Assembly (NCBI RefSeq): GCF_023159225.1
Contig: NC_063176.1
Location: forward strand, 11,420,963-11,484,962
DNA from: Perognathus longimembris pacificus
Taxonomy: Eukaryota; Chordata; Mammalia; Rodentia; Heteromyidae
Length of the DNA: 64,000 nt
Direction: 5' to 3'
The translations under genes were made by a program, and so were the position numbers. Each line of letters opens with the position of its first letter. Position 1 is the first letter of the stretch. This document shows positions 1 to 10,897 of this stretch, piece after piece. The notes under the pieces were generated by a model, which saw only the letters and a list, made by a program, of their open reading frames with translations, had not been told where the DNA came from and ran no database searches.

Positions 1-3000
1 AGTGAGTATTGCAGATGTATTGGTTTACCTCTTTTTACTTTTAAACTGTTAATATTTTATTTGAGTCTACTGAGCAAAGAAGCATCATTCAGATCTCATG
101 CATTGGTTTTGTAGGCTACCTTCGTTTTAAGCACAAGTCAGGAGAATAACTTTCTGACCATAAAACAGTCCATTTAAACATATTCATATAGATCAAATCC
201 AGCTGTCAAATCAAATCCAGGGGTGGATTGCGGGGAGATGAGTAAGAACATTGAAAGCAGTGACAGTGATCAAGATGCATTGTACTCATAAAATGTTTTT
301 TGAATGGCAATTACTTAAGGATAATAAAGAAAAAAGCCCTCGCCACTTTAAAATAGTTCCATTGAACCTACAAAATCATGTATTATTATTTAAATTTTAT
401 TTGTAATGTCTTAAGAGAAGATGATGTGAATATTATACCAGAAATAAAAGAAATAGTTCCAAGATACATTTGTTGCTATGTAAATACATTTTAGTAGTTA
501 AAATAGAATTGAAAATTTAAAGTTAAAGCAATCCCATAGTAAGAAAATACTTCAAATACTCTGATGTGCAATATTTCCTAAATAAAGGTAAACAGTGGTA
601 GAGATGGTAAAATTGGACCATTGCTCCTGTACATTAATACTTTTATTCTTTTTGTGTTCATAAGTGTGTATGTAAGTGTGTGTGTGTGTCTGTAAGATTT
701 ATTGGAGTTCACATTTGTATGATAACTGAAACAGAACAACCATATCTGAAGAATCTTACTGGAATTGATATGTAAATCACCGACGCACAAAAGGGTCTTA
801 ATTATATTAAGGTGTATGAACTGAAAGTGAAACAATAAAGGAATTACCTTTTATAATTACATAAACTTTGAGATGTTTTGAGGTTTGCTGTAGTGAAAAC
901 TATGAAAGGTGAATTTTACACTTGTCAGTGGTGCACTAATTTAATATCTTTGTATAGGTAAATAAACCATGTTTTAACATTTTATCAACAGCATATAATA
1001 TTTGCTACTTGCTTAAGAAGTTAACCATCTTTAAAACTAATCTTAGATGTCGAACACTTGCTCAGTTCTAATGGATCAGATCAGACTTGATGGGGCTTGC
1101 TATAGGATATTAGTTGCTGCCTTTTAGTGAGCAATTCCCAAAGGAGAAAATACTATGAATGAGAAAGGACTTGTGAGGTGCTTTTTGATTTATGAAATAA
1201 CCTCTTCTATGCTTTAATATTTAATGAAATGTGTACACTGATGACTTACTTGTCTGGCTTATATTTGACTTCAGGATATGCCATGTCTAAGATCAGAAAT
1301 AATATCACCTTGAAGTCCCTCCATAGTTTCCCTTGTCTCCCACTTGACTTATTGGTAATTTTAAGGCTTCACATGTTTCCTATATGAATATGACTGGATT
1401 AAATTTTTTTTTTATAGATCTTGTTTTGTTTCTGCTTTGCAGCCTGAATGACAACCACTGAAACTCTGGTAGATTAATGTTTCTTTTTGGATAGGTGATC
1501 ATTTTTTTTCTAAGAAATGTCAAATGCTACATGATTTTGGTGCAGGCTTATATTTACACATTCTTTTTGGTAAAACTAAACCTCATCTAAGACCAGAAAA
1601 GAAATTGCATCTTCATGACAAAAAAATGAAATGACCCCAAAGGAACAGCAGAGCCTTGAGGACAGAATACCCTCAAATGAGTACAATGACCTCCTCTAAT
1701 CAGACTGCACGTTGGAGCAGAAGGACCATCTCCTGGGAATCAGATTGTTCCTTTCATGTGATGACAGTGATAATTGCTTCCTCCAAACCTCTGAATGCTA
1801 GGGAGATAATGACTAATTAGGTTCTAGGACTATTTAACTGGGTACACTTTTGCTCTGGCTCCTAACTCCTTATCTATTAAACCTAGCATTCATGACTGTA
1901 TTGGGAAGATGGCTGAATATGAGCTGAAGTGGTGATATGTTTCCATTGTGACATAACTCTTTTATCTGCCCTTTACAATATCTTTTATTTTGAATATAGG
2001 GTAAATACATTTACCTATGTCCTTTCTAATAAACCTTCCTGTTACTTTTTTGCTACATTTTGTATTTGCCTGAAGTCTTCTTGTACATGAGGTAAGAACC
2101 AAGATAGATACTTCTAGCAACACATAAATATTTGCACACATATAAAAATGAAGTAATATAATATTTTTAAGATTTTTTAAAGTGGGTGTCTACTTCATCA
2201 TTTATAACTTTCCTTCTATTCTCATTTATTAATAACACGATAGTTGTTGTTTTTTAAAGTAAGGTGATAGTTTATTTAACAAAGCAAAAATAAAGGCTGT
2301 TTAGAAGAGTGAGCAGCAGGACCTGGAAACCTGATAACTTTTAATTATAATACTAGAATATGGAAATAAATAAAATTTCTACCTTTCACCTATATAAGAC
2401 TCATTTCAGAGACAATTACATAAAATACTCTTTCTGTTATTTTATGTTGTAACTTTTAAAGTTTGCTTATATTAGTTTACATTAATTGTATTAGGTGAAT
2501 GTTTTATTGTGGTTTATCCATACAATCATGTAATATCCTTTGACCATACTTAATTCTTCTATCATATGAGTTTTTAATTCTTACTCCCCTTAAGTGGTCC
2601 CTTTTAAAATTTCTTACAGAATGTTTTAAACTGAGTCTTATTATGTGAAGTCACACCTATTATCTTTCCCCTAGCCACAGTTAAGTTGTCTGTGATGTGT
2701 TTGTGTGTGTATATACGCATTAGAAACACAGCTATAGTAAAGTCAACATCATAAAGCAAGTGTCTTAAATGGTCCAGTAAACTTACACAGTCTGTGTCTC
2801 AAAGATCTGATGTTTACTAGAGACTTCCCACACATCCATCTCAGTAATTTCTTTTCTTTTAGGACATTTCCACTTTCTAGTTCACATCTTTTCAATTTTA
2901 ATGTTCTATCTAGGTGATAATTTCATATAGGTTGCTTGGTTTGTTGAAGGTTTTATTCATGAACTACTACAGATATTCAAATTTACTTTGTGTGAGGATG

Positions 3001-3829
3001 GTAACTTCCAACCTCTTGGAAAAGGAGTTCAGAATACTTTCATTATTACTTGCAAAGTTTGAATCATGGTATCTACTCTACAATGCTAGTGGTAAGATGA
3101 TGGAGTTTGTCCAATTGTTCTCACTTCTCAGTGAAGTTCACTTCTGTTCCTGATATCTTAGAGGACCTCTTCATTTTCAGGGCACTGACATTTAGACATA
3201 ATTTCTCTATGAATCTCTGTTCAGCAGTCAGTGGTTCCCATAAATTTAAAAATTTATACCTTATCCATCTCATGGTTAAAGTCTTAAAGTATTTCATCAA
3301 ATCTAATGTGCTTTTAACTCTGTGTCATGCCATATGTGGGGTACTATTATGCTATCAGGTAATGTGAAAGTTCCCATTGATTGCACAACCCTTACTTCAG
3401 AGAGAGCAAAAATGTAAAACAACATCTATGGTAGAATCAAGAAAAATGGTGTTACTCTTCGCCTTCATCTATATTCTCTGTGTGTATTGTGAGTTACAGA
3501 AAGTACTTATGGATAATCCTGCTCTACAAAGCTACCTTTTTCATTACTCAACCTTTTTCCTCATTAGAACTGTGAAATAACCTTGTCATAAAATACCAGC
3601 AATTCATTATGCTATGCTTTTCTGCTGTAAACTTTATGAAATGTTTCACATTATAGCATCACAAGAAGTCTATTATACCTCACAAAATAAATCTTATATC
3701 TACTTAAGATGTAAGTGTTAAAAGGTATTAAAATAAAATTATATGAAGGATCCTATTAATTCATGTCAAATAAAGTACTTAGAAAGCACTGGTAGGCACA
3801 AATGATCAAAAAGGTAGACAAAGATAACT
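1..3829. other. Unassigned AT-rich sequence
   Basis: No gene, SINE, LINE or LTR was recognised on either strand. Open frames are under 90 codons and lack family resemblance. The only simple repeat is a short interrupted TG run near 667-690. The block around 1640-1960 is slightly richer in G+C and could be an old decayed repeat, but I cannot name it. Confidence 0.6.
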
Positions 3830-3831
3830 CC

Positions 3832-3838
3832 CTCTCTG

Positions 3839-3869
<31 letters not shown>

Positions 3870-3882
3870 GTCTCTCTCTGTC

Positions 3883-3934
<52 letters not shown>
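3832..3934. repeat. TC / TCTCTG microsatellite
   Basis: A pyrimidine tract begins as TCTCTG-type hexamers and becomes a pure TC run of about 40 bases at its right end. The Arg-Glu and Ser-Leu frames across it on both strands are translations of the repeat, not genes. Confidence 0.95.
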
Positions 3935-3937
<3 letters not shown>

Positions 3938-4129
3938 TTCAAATGGCCACCTGCCATATGGAAAACTGCAGCAATGTGAATCATCCAGGAAATGTAAGTC
4001 AGAAAACACGAGATTTTACCTCACTTTTTTTTTCCAGAGCACAAGTGTGGAAAAATTGGAAATCTGGCATACTGAGGAGAGAATGATAAGTGTAGCTGTG
4101 ATTGTGAAGAGAAGTTATTTTTTTAAACA

Positions 4130-4350
4130 TAAGTGAAATGACCATGCAATGCAACAATCCACTTCTGTGTATATATATATACAAAAAACCTGGAATTATA
4201 ATGTGGTGTGACTTCCACCTTCCTATGTTCATTCAGCACTATCTACAATTCTGGACATGCAGAATCAACTTAAATGTCCTCAATGGATAAATTTATAAAG
4301 AAAAAGAACTGAAAGGGAATAATTCAAATTAAGTTGTTTATAAATCACAA
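4130..4350 (+). mobile_element. Old L1 ORF2 C-terminal fragment
   Basis: Reading plus, the stretch follows the L1 ORF2 3' region: a site resembling 'caatccacttctgtgtatat', then 'ttcattcagcactatctaca', then 'aaatgtcctcaatggataaa'. This corresponds to the segment just before the conserved Trp-Ile-Lys-Lys-Met-Trp-Tyr motif. It is heavily diverged with no open frame. The next L1 piece, from 4660, comes from farther upstream in ORF2, so the two are probably separate copies. Confidence 0.6.
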
Positions 4351-4528
4351 GGTTATATACAGAGAAAAAAAATGAATATGCCACCAATAGCTGTTAGAAC
4401 AAATGAATGAATCTTGTAAAATTGTATGATGCAAAATAAATTCACAGTTTTATATACCAAAAACAAAGTTGCTGAAGAAGAAATTATGGAAGCAATCTGA
4501 TTCATATAGCTATACAAAAAGTGACAAG

Positions 4529-4646
4529 TTTTTGTTTTGTTTGTTTTGTGGTTCATGGGGCTTGAACTCTTGGCCCTGGGCACCATCTCTGAGCTCTTCA
4601 GCTCAAGGCTAGCACTCCACAACTTGAGCTACAGTGCCACTTTCAA
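4529..4646 (-). mobile_element. ID-like SINE monomer
   Basis: The T-rich left end (reverse-strand A tail) is followed by the B-box complement GGGGCTTGAACTC and the ID core complement 'gctcaaggctagcactcc'. The copy ends after the ID half with no B1-like or second ID half, so it is a monomer or 5'-truncated dimer. Confidence 0.8.
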
Positions 4647-4659
4647 AACTGACAAGGTT

Positions 4660-5255
4660 CTAAAGTAGAAATTTTAGAACACTGATGAAAGAAATAATAT
4701 AGGACATAACCCCCCAAATTGAAAATATATCACACTTTCTTTGATTAGGATAATTATTGTTTAAGTGAACAAATTACCCAAAGTAATCTACAGATTCAGT
4801 GCAATCCCACCAAAATTACAATGACATTCTTCATGAAAGTTACAGGAAATTGAAAATACTCAAGTCAATCAATCACAATAAGAAAAGCTAGCAGCATCAC
4901 AGTAGCTGACTTAATGCTACTCAAATCTGATCCCTAATTAACCAACAAAAAGCTAGGAATAGAGCTGTAGCTCACATAGTAGAGTGCTAGCATTAATAAA
5001 TAGCCCCCGACAGTTAGTTTTTGAGTTCAAGCCTCAGGACTAAAACAAAAACACACAATGTGCTACAAAGCAGTAGTCATGAGAAAGCATGGTACTGGCA
5101 CAAAAACTGGATTAAAAACAATTGGTTAACACAGACATTCCAGAAATCAATTCAGATACATGTCACAAACTGATTTTTTGACAAATAGCTCACTAGCATT
5201 CAGTGAGAAAATCAATTTCTTCAATATATCATGTTGGCAAAACTAGGTACATATA
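4660..5255 (+). mobile_element. L1 ORF2 fragment (reverse transcriptase 3' region), split by a SINE
   Basis: Plus-strand similarity to L1 ORF2 is clear: 'acactgatgaaagaaat', 'aaagtaatctacagattcag', 'tgcaatcccaccaaaatta', then after a SINE 'catggtactggcacaaaaac' and 'ctgattttttgacaaa'. These are consecutive landmarks of the ORF2 reverse-transcriptase to C-terminal region. Many stops and indels mark it as old. The SINE at about 4939-5056 lies inside it. Confidence 0.75.
4939..5056 (+). mobile_element. ID-like SINE inside L1 fragment
   Basis: The sequence 'gagctgtagctcacatagta' followed by 'gagtgctagcat' is a diverged ID core. 'gagttcaagcctcagga' is the B-box and 3' end, followed by an A-rich tail (aaaacaaaaacac). 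L1 homology resumes immediately after it, so it inserted into the L1. Confidence 0.75.
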
Positions 5256-6005
5256 TAAAGACATGTATATGTCTTTATATATACACATATATATAAATCA
5301 ATAAATTCATGTAAGACAAACATTATAGCATTCTCTCTCCAACTTGGTAATTATCTTCTTTTTTGAGATGTGGGCCTATTTTCTCACGATATCTTAGTCA
5401 ATCTATTTTCCTTCAAGATTCTTTAAGTATCATATATATAATTATATATGAAATTATATATACATATATAATTTCCTAATACTGTAATAAACTATAAACT
5501 GTTTTGTCCTTAAATACTATGATAATTGTATTACTATAGTACATACTATATTTAAACAATAAAAAATGTTTTGCATTCACAATTTAACTGGGGTAACATG
5601 ATCTATCTCCTTCCCCTGGTATTTTACCAAGATAAGCACAGATTTGAAGATGTATCACACAGCTTCCCTAAGAAAACCTGACATGGCTCATTTAACCTTA
5701 ACTCAAAGTCAGCATTGCATGGCTTTACTTGTGAGAAACAATCTAACCAAATTCAATTTCTATAGAACCCCACCTTCTTATCGTATCAGCTAGAAAGATT
5801 TCAATCTTACACATCTATGAATAAAAAGATGCTAATATTTTTCCATTTAACTTGCTAAGGGAAAATACTTTCCCTATATTTTATTCTTCGTCTCTACAAT
5901 AATAACTTTGTAGCTTAGTTATCTTGCAACACTTGCCTAAAATTTACCTCTGAGTCCTTGTCATGTGTTTGATGTAACTATTAGTAAAAATAGCACTGAT
6001 TTCAG
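5256..6005. other. Unassigned AT-rich stretch with TA runs
   Basis: Two short (AT)n-rich patches lie at about 5262-5300 and 5433-5473, with partly palindromic 'atatatataattatatatga'-like sequence. No gene or recognised transposon was seen in the rest. Confidence 0.5.
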
Positions 6006-6020
6006 CTTTACTTGAATTTT
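6006..6020. repeat. Left target-site duplication of L1 at 6021-6784
   Basis: CTTTACTTGAATTTT matches 14 of 15 bases at 6785-6799, so both boundaries of the L1 insertion are fixed. Confidence 0.85.
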
Positions 6021-6784
6021 TTTTTAAAATTTTTATTGTCAAACTGATGTAGAGAGGTAAAATTTTCATATGTTAGGCATTGGATACATTTCTTGTACTG
6101 TTTGTTACCTCCTCCCTCATTCCCCCTTCCCCCCCCCACTTTCCCTTTCCCGCCCATGAGTTGTTCAGTTCATTTAAACCAAACAGTTTTGCAAGTATTG
6201 CTTTTGTAGTTGTTTGTCTTTTTATCCTGTGTCTCTCGATTTTGGTATTCCCTTTCAGTTTCCTAGTTCTAATACCAGTATACATGGTTTCCAATGTACT
6301 CAGATAAGATACAGAGATAGTGCAGGTACACTCACAGGAAGGGGATACAAGAAGATCATCAATAATAGAAGTTACAGTTCCACTTAGCACATTGAAAGTA
6401 GTTACAACAGTGATATAACAGTCATTTCCATAACATGGAGTTCATTACACTTAGCATCATCTTTTGTGTTCAAAAGGGTATGGCTATGGGGCTCTTGTGA
6501 TCCTCTGCTGTGACTAGCCTAAACCTGTGCTAATTATTCCCTATGAGGGAGACCATGGAGTCCATGTTTCTTTGGGTCTGGCTCACTTCACTTAGTATAA
6601 TTTTTTCCAAGTTTTTCCATTTCCTTATGAATGGGGCAATGCCATTCTTTCTGATAGAGGCATAAAATTCCATTGTGTATATGTACCACATTTTCCTGAT
6701 CCATTCGTCTACTGAGGGGCATCTGTGTTGGTTCGGCAAGCTACCAGTGGCATGGAACAACCAGATGGGAGAACAAACAGTTCC
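6021..6784 (-). mobile_element. Young L1 3' end (ORF2 C-terminus plus 3' UTR), minus strand
   Basis: The reverse strand carries the end of ORF2 (about 6734 down to 6530, with residues DEWIRKMWYIYTMEFYASIR and SEVSQTQ), then a 500-base 3' UTR, then 'ttgacaataaaaatttt' and an A tail at 6021-6030. The 3' UTR contains a G-rich tract (C run on plus at 6130-6139). Target duplications CTTTACTTGAATTTT (6006-6020) and CTTTACCTGAATTTT (6785-6799) bracket it with one mismatch. About 50 bases at 6735-6784, inside the duplications, do not look like the expected ORF2 sequence. It is 5'-truncated and cannot encode an active enzyme. Confidence 0.9.
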
Positions 6785-6799
6785 CTTTACCTGAATTTT

Positions 6800-7670
6800 C
6801 TTCAAGCCATTTCTGAAAGCCATTCCTCACTTCCAGGAATGTGAAAAATATAACTGTATTTGACAATTCTCCAATTTATTTTACCATCAATATTGGTATA
6901 ATTAATTGGTATATTACTTGGTATAATAAACTCATTCTTCAATAGTGGTATAGTTTGTCTATTGGATCATTAGTTATTTGTTCTCTCTTAATATTGAGTA
7001 CTAATTTTTATTACATTCAATTACAAAATAGTCTAGGTCTCAGATGTAAAACATTTGTCTTCTGCTATAATTGCTGCTTCAATCAAGTTCTACTCCCTGT
7101 TTCTTTGAATGTTTGTTATCTCATTCATAATGGATTCTCTCATAGGTGCTTTGGCACTCATTGGATCGAATTCTGGAAGTGTATCTTCTGAGTCACAGTT
7201 AATTCTTCTGAAAAACACTACTTGAGGGATCATAAGTATTCTCGAGGTACTGAATATCTCCTGAATATGTGATTTAAAAAAATATTTTATATCACCAACG
7301 CACACTAGCAATGGTGTACAGAATATTTACCTCCATTGTTTTAGCCTGTATGTGTAATCCAGAAATGGTTTAAATTGTCCAAGGGTTGGATCAAAGACTG
7401 TATACAATACAATGGTTTTCATGAGGGATCTGAATATTCACAGATTTTGTTAATCATGGGATACTGGAAACAATTTGCCATGGAGAATCCAGGACAACTA
7501 AATTATAAATTCTGTAATCTGAGGCTGGTTGTTCTTTTTCATCTAATTGTCACTGATCAAGCTCTTTGTCTTTATTAAGCAAGCATTTATCCAGCTTTAC
7601 TAAGATGTAATTCACAAAATAATAATCTCTCTAATATGTATAAAGGTAAATTGTGAAAATTTAAGATTTA
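6800..7670. other. Unassigned sequence
   Basis: No recognisable repeat or gene. Short frames at 6955-7191 and 7375-7578 have no family resemblance and ordinary intergenic composition. Confidence 0.5.
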
Positions 7671-7676
7671 TCATAT
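7671..7676. repeat. 6-bp target duplication of the solo LTR (left copy)
   Basis: TCATAT is repeated at 8127-8132, directly abutting the two LTR termini. Confidence 0.88.
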
Positions 7677-7765
7677 TGTGGGACATGCTCAGAATATGTC
7701 ACATCAGAAAGAGGAAGTCAACTAGCTGGCCCCACCTGTTTCCCAGCCCTGGGTCCAATGTGGCT

Positions 7766-7776
7766 AAGATGGCGCC
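7766..7776 (+). promoter_or_regulatory. YY1-type motif in solo LTR
   Basis: AAGATGGCGCC matches the YY1 core AAnATGGCG. A site of this kind in U3 or R is common in retroviral LTRs. Binding itself is inferred. Confidence 0.55.
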
Positions 7777-7930
7777 TGACGCTGAACCCAGAGGCGGTTC
7801 TGTGGGCTGTGACGAAAAATCTGGCCTCCTCTAAAATTGGTCCCCAGCTCTTCCGCCCTGACTGACAGCTCATGGCTCCCCTCACAGTCCCTAGATAGGT
7901 GCACAAACACCCCTTCCCTTCCTGCCAATC

Positions 7931-7964
7931 CGGGAGCCGATTGGCTCCCGTGCCTTATATTAGT
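7931..7964 (+). promoter_or_regulatory. Hairpin with CCAAT box and TATA-like element in solo LTR
   Basis: CGGGAGCC-GATT-GGCTCCCG (7931-7950) is a perfect 8-bp inverted repeat around a 4-base loop. The loop and right arm contain ATTGG, the inverted CCAAT box, and a direct CCAAT lies just upstream at 7925-7929. CTTATAT follows at about 7953-7959, about 25 bases upstream of AATAAA. This resembles a compact LTR core promoter. Confidence 0.6.
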
Positions 7965-7979
7965 TGAATGAACTTCCTC

Positions 7980-7985
7980 AATAAA
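7980..7985 (+). terminator. LTR polyadenylation signal AATAAA
   Basis: AATAAA sits between the TATA-like box and the U5-like GT-rich stretch (TCTGATTGTCCTCTGG), as expected for an LTR R region. Confidence 0.7.
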
Positions 7986-8152
7986 CCCAAGATCTTGTGC
8001 TGACTTGACTCCCAGATGCGTCTGATTGTCCTCTGGTGAGGGAGGGCTGGGTGCGGGCGGTCTGTCAACCCTTTCCTTTCTTGGCTCGTCAGGTTGGGGC
8101 ATGCCTTCCCCATCAAAATCCTGACATCATATTGTCTTAGAAATCTTATAAT

Positions 8153-8310
8153 ATACAGGCTGGGTTTGGTGTCTCCTACCTGTAATCTTAGCTACTCAGG
8201 AATCACAGATTGAGTATTCTTCTCAAATCATTCATGACATCTTAACCAATGAAAACCTGAGCACAATGACACACATCTGTGATCTCAGCTATGTTATGTG
8301 GAAAGCATAA
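8153..8310 (+). mobile_element. Diverged B1-like SINE
   Basis: 'cctgtaatcttagctactca' marks the B1-like half, and a second similar segment 'catctgtgatctcagctatg' follows. The ID half and a clean A tail are not visible, so boundaries are approximate. Confidence 0.5.
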
Positions 8311-8769
8311 TTAGGGGTTTCACTACACACTCCACTAGTTCCATAAATCAAACCTCCTACTTTTCATTTAGTTCTATTTTCCAAACTGGCTTCTGTGAAT
8401 ATTTGTTTTTCATGAGCTAGTGTAAGAGTATTGTTTACTTCAAAGTCATGAACAAATTTCCTATTTCCTTATATTACCTTCTAGAAATATTATTTAATGT
8501 ATGCTTCACATTATAGCCACATTAATCTCTAATACATACACATATACAATCATAAATATACAGTGAGATAATAGGGATAAAGTTCCACTTTGAAATGGTT
8601 TTAAATTTTTTGAAATGGTTTTAAAATTTTTCTGGGTATTGTGCCTATATCATGGTTAGTCAACTAATTCTTGTTGTCTTCCTGACCTGTATGTTGTTTT
8701 GCCCCTAAACATTTACAAGCTATTTTGGGTTTATTTCAATGGAACATATGTTTTGAAAGAACTTAGAAA

Positions 8770-8822
8770 GTTGGCCCTGTCTGTGGCTCACACCAGTAAT
8801 CCTAGCTCCTCAGGAGCCTTCA
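8770..8822 (+). mobile_element. B1-like SINE 5' fragment
   Basis: 'ggctcacaccagtaatccta' followed by 'gctcctcaggagcc' is the first 50 bases of the B1-like half. It stops abruptly. Confidence 0.6.
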
Positions 8823-9943
8823 CTTCTCCCTCAGCATAATGATAGATGCAGGATATGAAAAATAATACTGTTTTGTCCTCCTGAGGACTGGTGTTAGGGA
8901 TGTAATGAAGAGGGAGCACCAATATACATAGCACTGAAGGTTGACCTAAGGTAAAGCCCTTCTCATTGACTTTAGCATGAAGTTAATTAAGGGTGACACT
9001 TGGCCAATTAAGTCCATCTCCCTGCTTGGCACTATTCCAGTGTACTACCCCTGCTATTTCATCCTGTCATGCCACTCAGCTACACTGGCTTCTCAGCTTT
9101 GGCCAGTAGTTACAAAGAACTAAAACAAAAAGTTTGTGATGATCCAGAGAACATATTATTCAACAAAAGGTCTGAGGATATTCAACATGTATTTTATAAG
9201 TATCTAATAGACATATTAAATTGATATCATTAAATGTTTCTGGTACATGTTTTATTTCTAAGTCTCATTGTATATAGTTCTTTATTAACATTCACCAAAG
9301 TTATGCAACTCACAAACGTTCTAGACATAGCAATTTTATGGAATGCATAAATAAAAGAAATCAATATGTCTACTACCATATTCTTAAGGAAGGAGAGAGA
9401 AGACAAGCAACTAAATATAGACTGTGACTTAGGTGTTGATAATAAAAATGAAGAAGTAGGAAAAATTCTAGTTCAGATGTAGGAATGATGGAGCATGTCC
9501 TGAAGATTTGGTGCTGGAATAGATACAAAGTACAATAATGGAACAAATGAAGATATATAAAAATTATGTCGCAGAATAGAGAATCCAAATACCCAGGCAA
9601 AAAGCAAACATAGCAAGGCAAGAATTGCAGGAACTAAAATGCAGTAGAAAAAAATGTAACTGCTTTTAATCTTTATAACAACCTACAACATAAAACTATT
9701 ACTTATTTACAGATGAGAAAACAGAAACTTGTTAGTAACTTGCCAAAGTCACATATCACATATCTCCTTTAACTTGCATAAAAATCTAACTTGGCTCCGG
9801 AACCACTGACAGTAATTCCAATGTTCTGAAGTGTTTCAACAAGTTCATTCTCCTCCTCCCATAATCACTCAGTATACTGGTAGAACCTTGTTTCCTCAGT
9901 GTCTCTATAATAGGCTAGGCTACTGCTTTACCGTACTGTCCTT
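8823..9943. other. Unassigned sequence
   Basis: No gene or identifiable repeat. The 82-codon minus frame at 9373-9621 has no family resemblance. Confidence 0.5.
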
Positions 9944-9954
9944 AAAATACACTT
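9944..9954. repeat. Target duplication of the twin-primed L1 (left copy)
   Basis: AAAATACACTT recurs exactly at 10887-10897 after the A-rich tail of the plus-oriented part. Confidence 0.82.
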
Positions 9955-10886
9955 CACATCTGGGTTAATTCCATATATTAGCTATGGTAAATAATACTGC
10001 AGTGAACATAGTTGGGCTAGTAGCCTTAGTGGGGCCTTGTTTATCATCATTTGTGTAAATGCCCAGGAGGGACATTGCTGGGTCATAGGGAGATCAATGT
10101 TTAATCTTTTGAGGAACCTCCTTATTGCTTTCCAGAGTGGTTGAACAACTTTACACTCCCACCAACAGTGAAGTAGTGTTTCCTTTTGGCCACATCCCTT
10201 CCAGCATTTGTTTTCTTGTTTTCTATTATTTGTTTTCTTGCTAATAGCCATTCTAACTGGGTTGGGGTAGAATTTCAATGTGGTTTTCATTTGCATTTCT
10301 TTTATAGGCAGAGATGTTGAACATCTCTTCAGGTGTTTATTTGCTATTCTTATTTCCTCTCCAGAGAAGTCTCTGTGTAATTCTTTAGCCCACTCATTAA
10401 TAGGGTGTTTTTTTTGTTGTTGTTTTGTTTTGAGGATTTTTATATAGCAATGTACCTATGAGCATATAAAATGATGCTAATCTAAATGAACTCTAAGTTA
10501 TGGAAACAAGAGAGTGTTTTGTTTTTAATGAACTGTATGAAGTACTCCCCTCACACTCCAGCTCCTTTGGTTTTTCCCTGTAGTCCTGTTCTTGATTCGG
10601 GTACCTGCATCTTGGATATACATTTATCTTATTTGGGGAAGGGAAGGGGATTAACAAAATGGTGAAACAAGGACAAAGAGTGAACCAATGCAACAGCAAA
10701 ACTCACAATACACTAGTTTGGAAATGAACTTTACAACTTGGAGGAAAAGGAGTTAGGGGAGAGGAATAGTGGAAAAATCACAAGGAAGGGGTTAACAGTG
10801 GTCGACAAGAAATGTTCTTATTACCTTACTATGTAACTGTAAGCCCTTTGTACATCACCTTTACAGCAAAACTAAATTAAAATGTA
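9955..10886 (+). mobile_element. 5'-inverted (twin-primed) L1
   Basis: The left part (about 9955-10436) is L1 ORF2 read on the minus strand, including a Cys-Trp-Trp-Glu-Cys segment followed by a Pro-Leu-Trp and a FLKRLNIDLP-like run. The right part (about 10447-10886) is L1 3' UTR read on the plus strand, ending in an A-rich tail. An 11-bp duplication AAAATACACTT at 9944-9954 and 10887-10897 encloses both parts, so they arrived in one insertion. The ORF2 C-terminal segment between them is missing, as expected for twin priming with a junction deletion. Confidence 0.85.
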
Positions 10887-10897
10887 AAAATACACTT

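Larger units (their letters stand above)
7677..8126 (+). mobile_element. Solo LTR, class II (ERVK/IAP-like) type
   Basis: The 450-base element starts TGTGGGACA and ends CCTGACA, so it has TGT...ACA-type termini. It is flanked by a perfect 6-bp duplication TCATAT (7671-7676 and 8127-8132), the length typical of class II rodent ERVs. Inside, in order, are a YY1-type motif, a CCAAT-containing hairpin, a TATA-like CTTATAT and AATAAA at 7980-7985. This is the order expected for U3-R-U5. No internal retroviral sequence or second LTR is adjacent, so it is a recombined solo LTR. It is much richer in G+C than its surroundings. The exact family name is not known to me. Confidence 0.88.

Noticed and set aside
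241..294. Short acidic, Ser-rich frame starting ATGAGTAAGAAC
   Set aside because: Only 17 codons, with no extension or homologous context.
6073..6390. 105-codon minus-strand frame
   Set aside because: It lies entirely in the L1 3' UTR, which is non-coding.
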